Of a stretch of DNA of 47,796 nt, positions 1 to 6,612 are shown piece by piece. The stretch covers positions 1-47,796 of the forward strand of contig JAFDAS010000005.1 in assembly GCA_019313695.1 (NCBI GenBank), given 5' to 3'. A program made the position numbers and the translations under genes. The DNA is from Deltaproteobacteria bacterium (GTDB taxonomy: Bacteria > Desulfobacterota > Syntrophia > Syntrophales > UBA2210). Within the stretch, counting starts at the first letter, position 1; each line of letters starts with the position of its first letter. The notes under the pieces are model-generated. The model was not told where the DNA came from, ran no database searches, and saw nothing but the letters and a program-made list of their open reading frames with translations.

Positions 1-1
1 C

Positions 2-1486
2 ATCGGCCCCGACTTCTATGAAGGACAACAGACGAGCTTCCTCGATGAAGAGGAAATGTATCGCGTCAATGTCTTTGACTGGGAATCTGAGTTCAAAGAA
101 ATCATGCAGGATGGGGGATTCGATGCGGTGATTGGAAATCCGCCTTATGTCAGAATCCAAGCGATGAAAGAATGGGCTCCGCTGGAGGTGGAATTTTATA
201 AGAAGCGATATGTGGCTGCCAGTAAAGGAAACTACGACATTTATGTAATTTTTGTGGAACGGGCACTGAACCTTCTCGGTAGTAAAGGACAATTGGGATA
301 CATCATGCCCAATAAGTTTTTTGCAACTGATTATGGTAAAGAACTTCGCAAGATTATCTCAGAGCGAAATGCCTTGTCATGTCTTGTGGATTTTGGACAC
401 GAACAGGTATTTGCGAAAGCCACAACCTACACCTGTTTACTGTTTTTATCAGGCAGTCCGTTAGCATCCTTTGAGTATACTCAAGTTGCACCTTCACCGA
501 AAATTTTGACAGCCAAATTAGGGTTTGAAATGCATCCCTCTGATTTACTTTCGGAAAAACCTTGGTTATTTATGTCTTCATCAGAAACAAACTTGTTCAC
601 AAAACTGAAACAAAGCAGTATTCCTCTACTGGAATTGCCAGCAGCAATAGGCCGTGGGTCAAGCAGTGGCAATGATAAAATTTTCATGTTACAACGCACA
701 TCATTACCAAATACGTACTTAACGTGGGATGGTGAGGAAATCGAAATTGAGGATAATATTTTAAGAATTCCTCTGTTCGCTACTGATTTTACTCGTTATC
801 ACTTTACACCCAAAAGTGAAAAAGTTATCATTTTCCCCTATTGTAAGCACACGAATAACTTTCAGCTTCTATCAGAAGCTGAATTCAAAACCATTTATCC
901 TCAAGCCTTTCAGTATCTCTACTCACATAAGAAGGAACTTGAACAAAGAAAGCAGTACAAAGCTTGGTATGGTTTTAGTGCCCCGAGAAATCTATCTGTT
1001 CATGATACTGCTCAAATGATAGTGCCATTGCTTGCTCATAAGGGATTGTTGGCCGATTTGCCGGGGAATCGAGAAGATTACTGCCTAATGGCAAGCGGGG
1101 GATTTAGTATCACAATAAATAATAGACGGTTGTTACCCAGATACGTTTTGGGAATTTTAAATTCAAGACTACTGTTTTGGTATTTGAAATTCATTAGTAA
1201 TCGATTCCGGGGGGGATGGATAACATGTACAAAACAGTATGTTGGCAAACTCCCCATCCGCACCATCAACTTCTCCGATCACGCCGACAAGACCCGCCAC
1301 GACCGGATGGTCGAGCTCGTCGACCAGATGCTTGATCTCAACAAACAACTGGCCGAAGCCAAAACGCCTCAAACAAAAACCGTTCTCCAGCGCCAAATCG
1401 AAACCACAGACCGTCAAATTGATCGACTGGTTTATGAATTATATGAATTGACAGAAGACGAAATCAGGATCGCTGGAGGGAAATAA
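2..1486 (+). CDS. Type IIG-like (Eco57I/TaqI family) restriction-modification methylase, 5'-truncated by window edge
   Basis: The frame is open from base 2, so the gene begins outside the window; only the C-terminal ~494 residues are visible. The adenine-N6 methyltransferase motif NPPY lies about 27 residues after the first in-window ATG (base 56), followed by the block 'GQLGYIMPNKFF' typical of Eco57I-type methylases. The last ~250 residues resemble a TaqI-like target-recognition domain and end in a short charged helix. In this family one polypeptide usually carries nuclease, methylase and specificity parts; the nuclease part would lie upstream. The role is host defence by DNA modification with or without cleavage. 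It heads the accessory region and has the same direction as the small genes that follow. Whether it is an intact type IIG enzyme or only a methylase cannot be decided here. Confidence 0.85.
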   Translation: MGPDFYEGQQTSFLDEEEMYRVNVFDWESEFKEIMQDGGFDAVIGNPPYVRIQAMKEWAPLEVEFYKKRYVAASKGNYDIYVIFVERALNLLGSKGQLGYIMPNKFFATDYGKELRKIISERNALSCLVDFGHEQVFAKATTYTCLLFLSGSPLASFEYTQVAPSPKILTAKLGFEMHPSDLLSEKPWLFMSSSETNLFTKLKQSSIPLLELPAAIGRGSSSGNDKIFMLQRTSLPNTYLTWDGEEIEIEDNILRIPLFATDFTRYHFTPKSEKVIIFPYCKHTNNFQLLSEAEFKTIYPQAFQYLYSHKKELEQRKQYKAWYGFSAPRNLSVHDTAQMIVPLLAHKGLLADLPGNREDYCLMASGGFSITINNRRLLPRYVLGILNSRLLFWYLKFISNRFRGGWITCTKQYVGKLPIRTINFSDHADKTRHDRMVELVDQMLDLNKQLAEAKTPQTKTVLQRQIETTDRQIDRLVYELYELTEDEIRIAGGK

Positions 1487-1643
1487 ATCACAGGAAATAT
1501 AAGTCCCTTATCGGTAAGAGTAGTAAGAAAATTTAAGATAATAGAGCAAGGCAAATTAGCCCGAAAATACCCTCAATATCGTCATATCAAGGCAAATTTG
1601 CCTGTCAATCAATGGTTATGGCCCAAAATACACGGACAATTCA

Positions 1644-2918
1644 ATGATTATAAAACTAGCATCTCAGATAATAACAGAAATTATCAAATTCGAAAAAAAG
1701 AAAATTAATGAGTTTGAAGTTCAGATCACCCATGCACCAACTATAGGAAAACAATATGAGGGACTCACCATCAAAGCCCTTGATCGTGTCATCCCTGACG
1801 ATTTGAATATCAAAGTCATCTCTGGATTCATTAAGAATTCAAAAAACCAATTATCTGGTCAAATTGACTGTATGATTTGTTTTGGTGAGGGCGATTTAGT
1901 TCCAGGAACTACTGATGAATATATTTATGAAATCCAAAAAGTAATAGCTGTTATAGAAATAAAGAAAAATTTATTCACAAATGAATTAGAAGATTCACAT
2001 CAACATCTATTGGAAGTAAACGGTCTTATATGTGACCATGAGTCTATTCCAGCAAAGCATGTTGATATAATCTATACAAACTTCGCAAAGATCACAGGTA
2101 TTTTTATTAAAAGTCGGAATGATGTTAAGAGCCTAAATGATGATTTTTTAGAAATGATATATCATGGCCTCGTCTCACAATTCATAATGCCTTTACGCAT
2201 TGTAATTGGATATAATGGTTTTTCTTCAGAAAAATCGTTGCGTGATAAATTTGCATCGTTTATTTCATCAAACCCTAAGACAAAGGGGTTTGGCCCTTTC
2301 AGCTTACCTGATTTAGTTATTTGCGGGGATAATTGTTTAACCAAATTAAACGGTGAACCATATGTTCCTATTATTGAAAATAATTTCTTAGAGTTTTTTG
2401 TGTCATCAACTGGACATAATTTAAAAATTCTCACCGAGATAATATTTAGTAAATTAAAAAGATACGCTAATTTTGATTTCACAGAAGATGACGAGCAAGA
2501 ACCCTTAAAATATTTTTTAGGTGCTAAATTGATCAAAGCAGAGGAGAAAATGGAGTGGGAATATACTTATCATTCATTTGATCCCGAAAAATTAAATTTG
2601 GAAAACAATTTTACGAAGTGGCAACCGGAATTTGTTTCGAAAGAAGCGCACATAGTCTTTAGCCGGCTTTGTAAAAAGCCGATTGATATTGATAGTAATT
2701 TTTTTAATCAGGCAAAAAAGGAAGCTCCAGACATTCAGGAACAACTTTTAAAAACAAGATTTGTGGCAATCCACAACAACACGATCTATTTAATAACATA
2801 CAATCTTCAATGTGTAATTTTACCAACTGGAGAGTTTATCGTTGCAGATGATAACCATGGATATTTGCATAAATGGTTATCAGAGAATTATTATAATAAA
2901 AAGGAACACGGCGCTTGA
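1644..2918 (+). CDS. DUF6602-like protein with PD-(D/E)xK-like core
   Basis: 424 residues, AT-rich and Lys/Asn-rich compared with genes right of 22 kb. The N-terminal part has 'GKQYEGLT' (~35-42), then 'SGQIDCMI' with Asp75 and 'AVIEIKK' with Glu105 and Lys107. This is the D...ExK arrangement of PD-(D/E)xK nuclease folds and matches what I recall of DUF6602. The C-terminal ~250 residues are not recognised. No strong ribosome-binding site precedes the ATG. It lies 157 bp after the restriction-methylase gene, and its stop codon sits inside the first arm of an attC-like palindrome, so it may be a gene cassette. A role in restriction or defence is inference from fold and neighbours; it could also act on non-phage DNA. 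The family call is moderate, the function open. Confidence 0.6.
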   Translation: MIIKLASQIITEIIKFEKKKINEFEVQITHAPTIGKQYEGLTIKALDRVIPDDLNIKVISGFIKNSKNQLSGQIDCMICFGEGDLVPGTTDEYIYEIQKVIAVIEIKKNLFTNELEDSHQHLLEVNGLICDHESIPAKHVDIIYTNFAKITGIFIKSRNDVKSLNDDFLEMIYHGLVSQFIMPLRIVIGYNGFSSEKSLRDKFASFISSNPKTKGFGPFSLPDLVICGDNCLTKLNGEPYVPIIENNFLEFFVSSTGHNLKILTEIIFSKLKRYANFDFTEDDEQEPLKYFLGAKLIKAEEKMEWEYTYHSFDPEKLNLENNFTKWQPEFVSKEAHIVFSRLCKKPIDIDSNFFNQAKKEAPDIQEQLLKTRFVAIHNNTIYLITYNLQCVILPTGEFIVADDNHGYLHKWLSENYYNKKEHGA

Positions 2919-3031
2919 GATGGACTGGGCAGGTCATGCCGCTTTTTGAAAGGCAGTATTTGACCGATAGCTTTTGCCTTTATCATGGTTTTTCGGTTAT
3001 CGTTGCCCAGCCACTCAACTCTACGTTATAT
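2901..3031 (+). repeat. attC-like imperfect palindrome (candidate integron recombination site)
   Basis: The arms TTGAG-a-TGG-a-CTGGGCA (2915-2931) and TGCCCAG-CCA-CTCAA (3004-3018) pair with single unpaired bases on one side, as in L''/L' of attC sites. A further short match (AT.CCG with CGG.AT) lies inside. Outer boxes would be GGAAC (2903-2907) and GTTATAT (3025-3031); these fit the R'' and R' consensus poorly. Total length of about 130 bp is like the large VCR-type sites. The stop codon of the preceding gene lies in the first arm, common in cassettes. Confidence 0.5.
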
Positions 3032-3048
3032 TTCACAGAGGCAATACT

Positions 3049-3510
3049 TTGTCTTTACTCTACAGAGGCGTATCAAAACAAAAAGATTTAGCATTGAATG
3101 GACAACTATTTCCGAATGGAAATAAATCGCAAATTGTTCCCCTCCATGATGGTAAGATAAGATATGATGGAACATTTACGTATGGTGAATCTGAAGATAA
3201 TGCTGCAAGAGCTCAACAAATTGAAACGTCCTTGTATGATGGGTGTTTTATTTCAACAACAAAGAAAGCTTCTTTAGCTGTTGTTTTTGCGACATCAAAA
3301 TTTTCTGAGGAGGGTTGGGTATATGTTCTTGATCCAAATTTATTCGAAAAATATGGGATCGTAAGTAGAGAATTCCCTGATCCACTTTACCCAGCTGAAT
3401 TTGAGGTATCAATTCGAGCTGTAGACTGTGGAGCTATCCCACCACAAGTCATTGTTGAAAAATATGAAGTCGATAGTTCCGGTAACAAGAAAATATCAAA
3501 GCTTTTGTAG
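3049..3510 (+). CDS. Cholera-toxin-like mono-ADP-ribosyltransferase fold protein (R-S-E class)
   Basis: 153 residues from a TTG start chosen because AGAGG precedes it by 7 bases; the frame also extends upstream to a TTG at 2974, but that part lies inside the attC-like palindrome. Three signatures of the R-S-E class appear in order: Arg6 in 'LYRGVS', Ser-Thr-Thr at 69-71 in 'FISTTKKAS', and the ExE motif 'AEFEV' (Glu117, Glu119) followed by 'GAIPPQVI'. This resembles the 'DEQEVSALGGIPY' block of cholera toxin A. ExE implies arginine-directed ADP-ribosylation from NAD+. There is no signal peptide, so it probably acts in the cytoplasm, as a toxin or defence effector, unless exported another way. 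No antitoxin or immunity gene is recognised beside it; the next gene (HEPN-like) is a candidate partner only by position. Confidence 0.6.
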   Translation: MSLLYRGVSKQKDLALNGQLFPNGNKSQIVPLHDGKIRYDGTFTYGESEDNAARAQQIETSLYDGCFISTTKKASLAVVFATSKFSEEGWVYVLDPNLFEKYGIVSREFPDPLYPAEFEVSIRAVDCGAIPPQVIVEKYEVDSSGNKKISKLL

Positions 3511-3550
3511 CGGACGCAAAAAGCCGCGCCGCTGAAAAGCAACGTTAAGT
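3501..3550 (+). repeat. attC-like palindrome between the ADP-ribosyltransferase and HEPN-like genes
   Basis: Arms GCTTTTGTAGCGGACGC (3501-3517) and GCGCCGCTGAAAAGC (3526-3540) pair, leaving A3514 unpaired like an extrahelical base. Then comes GTTAAGT (3544-3550), which fits the R' consensus GTTRRRY exactly. The R'' side is poor (ATATCAA near 3493). It could also act as a terminator stem, but no T-run follows. Confidence 0.5.
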
Positions 3551-3570
3551 TTCATTGATCGAGCAGATAT

Positions 3571-4128
3571 ATGACTGAGTATATTGAGATAGATGTCGAT
3601 GAGGAGGAATTTAGGTTATTCAACCGATTGCTCTTAGCTTACAACGACTTTAAACAGGCATACGAAGTAGCGTCCGTACTGATAGAAGACAAGTACTACG
3701 AAAAATACCCTGAAAATCGTACCATGGTACACGCGTTGAACCTAGCGGTAATCATTGCATATTCACGGCCCTTTAAAGTCAGCAGAGGACAATTGGCTTT
3801 AAAAACTTTGCCCGAAGATATTCTTTCTGGGTTTGATGATGAACAAATGAAAATTCATCAACAAGTGCTAAAGGACAGGGATACTATGATGGCTCATTCT
3901 GATGCGGACGCAAACAATGTTATCCCTCAAGCTCTTGATCTTGGACATCGTAAAATTTTACTCCCAACAAATGCCAGCCCTTATGCGATACCCCTGTTGC
4001 CCGAGGTGATGGGAAAACTATCAACTATGGCCTATCAACTTCAAGAAAGGGTTTTCGAGATGAGAATGGAGATAGAGCCTAGAATTATTGATAAATTGCC
4101 CTTGGCACGTGTACAAGATGAAACTTAA
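3571..4128 (+). CDS. Hypothetical protein with HEPN-like Rx5H motif
   Basis: 185 residues, acidic and mainly helical. The only clear motif is 'KDRDTMMAHSD', with Arg103-Asp104-x4-His109. That matches the R-(N/D/H)-x4-H pattern of HEPN-fold RNases and kinase-associated HEPN proteins, and a similar 'R....AHSD' block occurs in many uncharacterised helical proteins. No second domain is seen. The gene is flanked by GTTAAGT (3544-3550) and ACTTAAC (4123-4129), exact reverse complements, and its stop codon TAA is inside the second box, as expected for an integron cassette. If the HEPN reading is right it would be an RNA-cleaving defence or TA toxin. That is inference; an inactive helical scaffold is also possible. 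Confidence 0.5.
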   Translation: MTEYIEIDVDEEEFRLFNRLLLAYNDFKQAYEVASVLIEDKYYEKYPENRTMVHALNLAVIIAYSRPFKVSRGQLALKTLPEDILSGFDDEQMKIHQQVLKDRDTMMAHSDADANNVIPQALDLGHRKILLPTNASPYAIPLLPEVMGKLSTMAYQLQERVFEMRMEIEPRIIDKLPLARVQDET

Positions 4129-4170
4129 CAGGCCAATCAACTTCGCGCCTTCGGCGTTGGACGCAGGGTA
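4123..4170 (+). repeat. attC-like site of the HEPN-like cassette
   Basis: R'' box ACTTAAC (4123-4129) fits RYYYAAC and is the exact complement of the GTTAAGT box that opens this gene unit at 3544. It is followed by CCAATCAAC and a stem CGCC-ttc-GGCG with outer pairing CCAA/TTGG (4133-4160). The downstream R' box is degenerate (GGTAAAA instead of GTTRRRY), so the array seems broken or ended here. Confidence 0.6.
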
Positions 4171-4343
4171 AAAAAGGTAAAAAAGTAAGGGGTCAAGTCT
4201 GCTCTTGACTCTTGCTGGCTGATAACGAAAAACAAATCTAACACATATGAGCTGCTGTCGAACAATTTTTCCGTTGCTTTGTTCCTACAAAATGGGGGGA
4301 AAGGGGATGGATTTATTTTTGACTAATAGCTGCACTTCATCAG
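4171..4343. other. Non-coding stretch with RAYT/REP-like motif
   Basis: No credible gene. At 4188-4210 there is a 'GGGGTCAAGTCTGCTCTTGAC'-type motif (short inverted repeat TCAAG/CTTGA), of a kind often seen next to REP-associated transposases in deltaproteobacterial genomes. The transposase itself is absent. The rest is unassigned. Confidence 0.35.
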
Positions 4344-4440
4344 AAAAATAGTGACAGCGACTATTTTTTCTTTATACGACCTCATTACATCCCACACTTC
4401 ATCAAACAGTTTCCTGTTTTTAGGGGTGCTTTCAGGCGCG
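4344..4440 (+). repeat. 97-bp direct repeat, copy 1
   Basis: Identical to 7164-7260 except at 4425 (G versus C) and 4439 (C versus T). It opens with hairpin AAAAATAGT-gacagcg-ACTATTTTT followed by T residues (4344-4369), which could terminate transcription in both directions, then ~70 bp of unassigned sequence. The two copies are exactly 2820 bp apart, in the same orientation, and bracket the BrnTA/HigA/nuclease/NTF2-like segment. Confidence 0.9.
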
Positions 4441-4463
4441 TTGTCAGGCGTCAAAACCCATGG

Positions 4464-4500
4464 TTGACAAACTATGCCTGATCGGTATAGTATCTATACC
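4464..4500 (+). promoter_or_regulatory. brnTA promoter with overlapping palindromic operator
   Basis: -35 TTGACA (4464-4469), 16-bp spacer, -10 TATAGT (4486-4491). The perfect inverted repeat GGTATAG-tat-CTATACC (4484-4500) covers the -10 box and ends at the base before the ATG (4501). Transcription would start around 4498, so the message is nearly leaderless. BrnT/BrnA systems are known to be autoregulated through BrnA, and this palindrome is the obvious binding site. Confidence 0.7.
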
Positions 4501-4761
4501 ATGGAATTTGAGTTCGACCAGAAAAAGAGTGATTCAAACAAGCAAAAGCACGGGGTCAACTTTACCGAGGCACAGGCCCTTTGGGATGACCTGGATCTGC
4601 TTGAAATCCCGGCTCGTACAACCGATGAATCGCGCTGTGTGGTCGTCGGCAAAATCGATGGTAAACACTGGTCGGGAATCATTACCCGGCGCGACGAGCA
4701 CATTCGAATTATCTCGGTTCGTCGATCCAGGAAAGAGGAGATTGAGCTTTATGAAGGCTAA
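4501..4761 (+). CDS. brnT: BrnT family RNase toxin
   Basis: 86 residues from the ATG at 4501; an in-frame ATG at 4474 lies inside the promoter and is rejected. The sequence opens 'MEFEFDQKKSDSNKQKHGV' and carries 'FTEAQALWDD' and the C-terminal 'RIISVRRSRKEEIELYE', the hallmark of BrnT (DUF497). BrnT has a RelE-like fold and is a ribosome-independent mRNA-cleaving toxin, neutralised by BrnA. The gene overlaps brnA by 11 bases, which implies translational coupling. It may be carried as mobile addiction DNA; both sides hold repeats. Confidence 0.92.
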   Translation: MEFEFDQKKSDSNKQKHGVNFTEAQALWDDLDLLEIPARTTDESRCVVVGKIDGKHWSGIITRRDEHIRIISVRRSRKEEIELYEG

Positions 4762-4978
4762 CGAGTTCGACAAGAAATTTGATTCAGGTGAAGAGATCAC
4801 AAAGTATCTGGACCTGTCGAAGGCACGCCGTCCGGCGCAAGAGCAGAAGCGGGTCAATGTGGACTTTCCCCTCTGGATGATTCATTCCCTGGACAGGGAA
4901 GCCAAAAGGCTCGGCGTCCCCCGCCAGTCTTTGATCAAGGTACTTATCTCTCAACATCTCGAAAAAGCCCACTCATAG
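4751..4978 (+). CDS. brnA: BrnA family antitoxin
   Basis: 75 residues. The ATG at 4751 lies within the last codons of brnT. The N-terminal half (to 'ARRPAQEQKRV') is the toxin-binding part. The C-terminal 'NVDFPLWMIHSLDREAKRLGVPRQSLIKVLI' region is a ribbon-helix-helix DNA-binding domain (quoted as a region; key residues V-D-F-P, then G-V-P-R-Q-S-L-I). BrnA binds toxin and represses the shared promoter, presumably at the palindrome 4484-4500. Length is slightly short of typical BrnA proteins but all expected parts are present. Confidence 0.9.
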   Translation: MKANEFDKKFDSGEEITKYLDLSKARRPAQEQKRVNVDFPLWMIHSLDREAKRLGVPRQSLIKVLISQHLEKAHS

Positions 4979-5012
4979 TGTCGTGCCAATCGAAAAATGT
5001 CATTTCGACCGC
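4978..5012 (+). repeat. Half copy of a palindromic REP-like element
   Basis: Matches 25193-25227 closely (common core GTGTCGTG-CAATC and AATGTCATTTC.ACCGC) but lacks the second half of the palindrome. The element seems to have been cut here and joined to the next hairpin. Confidence 0.6.
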
Positions 5013-5013
5013 T

Positions 5014-5042
5014 GATAAAATAGTGTCAGCGACTATTTTATC
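5014..5042 (+). terminator. Perfect hairpin, possible bidirectional terminator between brnA and higA
   Basis: GATAAAATAGT (5014-5024), loop gtcagcg, ACTATTTTATC (5032-5042): 11 perfect base pairs, AT-rich. The hairpin core ATAGT-G(A/T)CAGCG-ACTAT also occurs at 4348-4364 and 7168-7184, so this is a repeated module rather than an isolated terminator. Confidence 0.55.
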
Positions 5043-5075
5043 AATGTTATAGCCCTATAGTCCTATGAGAATCAT

Positions 5076-5384
5076 ATGAAAAACAAAAAACTTCCCCCTA
5101 TCCATCCGGGTGAAATTCTTATGGAGGAATTTTTAGAGCCCATGGGGATCAGTCAATACCGGCTGGCCAAGAATATAAGTGTGCCACCAAGGCGCATAAA
5201 CGAAATTGTGCATGGGAAAAGATCCATTACTGCAGATACTGCACTTCGTTTGGGACGGTTTTTCGACATGTCACCTCAGTTTTGGCTAAATCTCCAGACA
5301 CGTCATGATCTTGAAGTAACAGAGGATTTGCTTGAGGACCGGCTTGATGGTGAGGTACACGCTCTTCAAGTCCAAACAGGATAA
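5076..5384 (+). CDS. higA: HigA-family addiction module antitoxin (orphan)
   Basis: 102 residues. It opens with the HigA/VapI signature 'PPIHPGEILMEEFLEPMGIS', followed by a XRE-type helix-turn-helix ('QYRLAKNISVPPRRINEIVHGKRSI') and the conserved 'FWLNLQTRHDLEV' tail. HigA binds the HigB ribosome-dependent RNase and represses its own operon. Here no higB lies upstream (its usual place) or downstream; the upstream neighbour is brnA behind a hairpin. It is therefore an orphan: a remnant, an anti-addiction gene, or a regulator acting in trans. A GTTATAG box (5046-5052) upstream and TATAAAC (5398-5404) downstream hint at a cassette, with imperfect boxes. Confidence 0.88.
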   Translation: MKNKKLPPIHPGEILMEEFLEPMGISQYRLAKNISVPPRRINEIVHGKRSITADTALRLGRFFDMSPQFWLNLQTRHDLEVTEDLLEDRLDGEVHALQVQTG

Positions 5385-5397
5385 TATGTACTGAGGT

Positions 5398-5473
5398 TAT
5401 AAACTTGCTGATGAAGATGGGCGGGGGGAAACCTGGCTGTTTCTCCCAACCACTTATCAGCCTGTCGTTATGC
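5398..5473 (+). repeat. attC-like palindrome between higA and the nuclease gene
   Basis: Candidate R'' TATAAAC (5398-5404), arm CTGATGAAGATGGG (5408-5421), arm CCCAACCACTTATCAG (5445-5460), R' GTTATGC (5467-5473). The arms pair as CTGAT.AAG..TGGG with CCCA..CTT.ATCAG, leaving bulges. The order and spacing R''-L''-L'-R' fit a ~76-bp attC site. Confidence 0.55.
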
Positions 5474-5495
5474 AAACAATCAATATGGAGTTATT

Positions 5496-6374
5496 ATGAA
5501 TAGATTTAGTAAAAAATTGCTGACCGGAATTTTGTTCCTGCCGGCAATGCTAATATTTGGAGGCAGTCTTACATCATATGCTGCTGATTTGCAGAGGTTT
5601 TCCAATGTAAGTTTGGTGAATAATTTAGCAATTGATGGAGACAGCTTCTTTGCGGAAGCCGGTGAAAAATCTTTTCACGTAAGGCTTTATTTCGTTGACT
5701 GTCCTGAAACTTCTGCCAGTTCTAAGAGTGATGCGCAGCGGCTAAGGGAGCAAACACGATATTTTGGACTATCCCGCGCCACACGCACCATTCATTTTGG
5801 TAATGAAGCAAAAACTTTTGTTGAACGCATCCTTGCTAAACCCTTCACTGTTCATACAGCCTTTGCAAGCGCCCTGGGAAGGTCAGCCAAAGGCCGTGTA
5901 TACGGGTTTATCATTACAGCTGATGGGGATGACTTGGCGAGTCTGCTTGTTAAAAACGGCCTTGCTCGTACTCACGGTATTGGCAGGAAGACGCCCAATG
6001 GCATACCACGTGATGAAATGATTGAAAGACTTCGCGATTTAGAAACTTCGGCCATGTTGAAACGTATCGGCATTTGGTCGGAAAGTGATCCGGAACGAAT
6101 TGCAGAATTACGCGCAGAACAACGAAGTGAGGACCAGGAATTAAAGGACATACAAAGTCAGGTAAAAACCGCCGGATTTTCAGGTGGCTTACTTGACCTA
6201 AACACTGTCGGCAAAGAAAAACTTATGCTTATCAAAGGAATCGGCCCCGTTCTTGCTGAAGCAATTATAGCTGGGCGGCCCTATAAAACTGTAGATGATT
6301 TGCTCAAAGCGAAGGGGTTTGGTTCAAAAAGACTTGAAAAGATTCGCCCCTATGTTGTGGTAGGTAAAGAATAG
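5496..6374 (+). CDS. Exported staphylococcal-nuclease-like protein with C-terminal helix-hairpin-helix domain
   Basis: 292 residues; start ATG supported by GGAG 5 bases upstream. Residues ~1-29 form a signal peptide ending 'SLTSYAAD'. Residues ~40-200 resemble a thermonuclease (SNase) domain: 'AIDGDSF', 'VRLYFVDCPETS', 'GRSAKGRVYGFI' and 'LASLLVKNGLART', with Arg and Asp residues in the expected catalytic neighbourhoods, although the catalytic Glu cannot be placed with certainty. Residues ~230-292 are a ComEA-like HhH: 'LLDLNTVGKEKLMLIKGIG' then 'AEAIIAGRPYKTVDDLLKAKG', which binds DNA non-specifically. A periplasmic or secreted DNase is the natural reading. The gene is enclosed by GTTATGC (5467) and GCATAAC (6389), exact complements, so it appears to be an integron-type cassette. 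Confidence 0.8.
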   Translation: MNRFSKKLLTGILFLPAMLIFGGSLTSYAADLQRFSNVSLVNNLAIDGDSFFAEAGEKSFHVRLYFVDCPETSASSKSDAQRLREQTRYFGLSRATRTIHFGNEAKTFVERILAKPFTVHTAFASALGRSAKGRVYGFIITADGDDLASLLVKNGLARTHGIGRKTPNGIPRDEMIERLRDLETSAMLKRIGIWSESDPERIAELRAEQRSEDQELKDIQSQVKTAGFSGGLLDLNTVGKEKLMLIKGIGPVLAEAIIAGRPYKTVDDLLKAKGFGSKRLEKIRPYVVVGKE

Positions 6375-6388
6375 CGAAATTAGCGTTT

Positions 6389-6395
6389 GCATAAC
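6389..6395 (+). repeat. R''-like box GCATAAC closing the nuclease cassette
   Basis: Exact reverse complement of the GTTATGC box at 5467-5473. The rest of the expected attC palindrome is missing: the sequence runs straight into an unrelated gene fragment, so the site was cut just after the box. Confidence 0.5.
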
Positions 6396-6396
6396 C

Positions 6397-6612
6397 ATGC
6401 TCTTGCAGCGGATCGAAAAAAGACTGGGAGTGACCCAGCAGAGGATATCGCGCTATTTACTACAAATGCCACAAGTGGCAAAAAGCGTAAATGCCGATTT
6501 ATTGAAAGGTTTTACTGTGCCGCAGGTTGCGCAAAAGCACGGCTGGCCTGAACCTCTGGTTTGGTCACAGGCTCTGGTAAATGATGAAAAAAATGTTGAT
6601 AACTGCAGCTGA
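6397..6612 (+). pseudogene. Fragment of a ParB/Spo0J-type helix-turn-helix protein
   Basis: 71 codons reading 'RLGVTQQRISRYLLQMPQV' then 'SVNADLLKGFTVPQVAQKHG' and 'WPEPLVWSQAL'. This pattern recalls the HTH part of ParB-like nuclease/methylase regulators, where the same block occurs inside much larger proteins. Both ends look cut: the 5' end abuts the GCATAAC box and the last ~10 residues run out of frame-typical sequence where the next gene begins. I treat it as a remnant; a free-standing small DNA-binding protein cannot be excluded. Confidence 0.45.

Noticed and set aside
1487-1643. Possible short coding remnant after the methylase gene
   Set aside because: One frame reads 'KLARKYPQYRHIKANLP' and looks protein-like, but it has no start, no confident family and overlaps the next gene; left unassigned. 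A perfect 14-bp palindrome (AGGCAAATTTGCCT) is also there without clear role.
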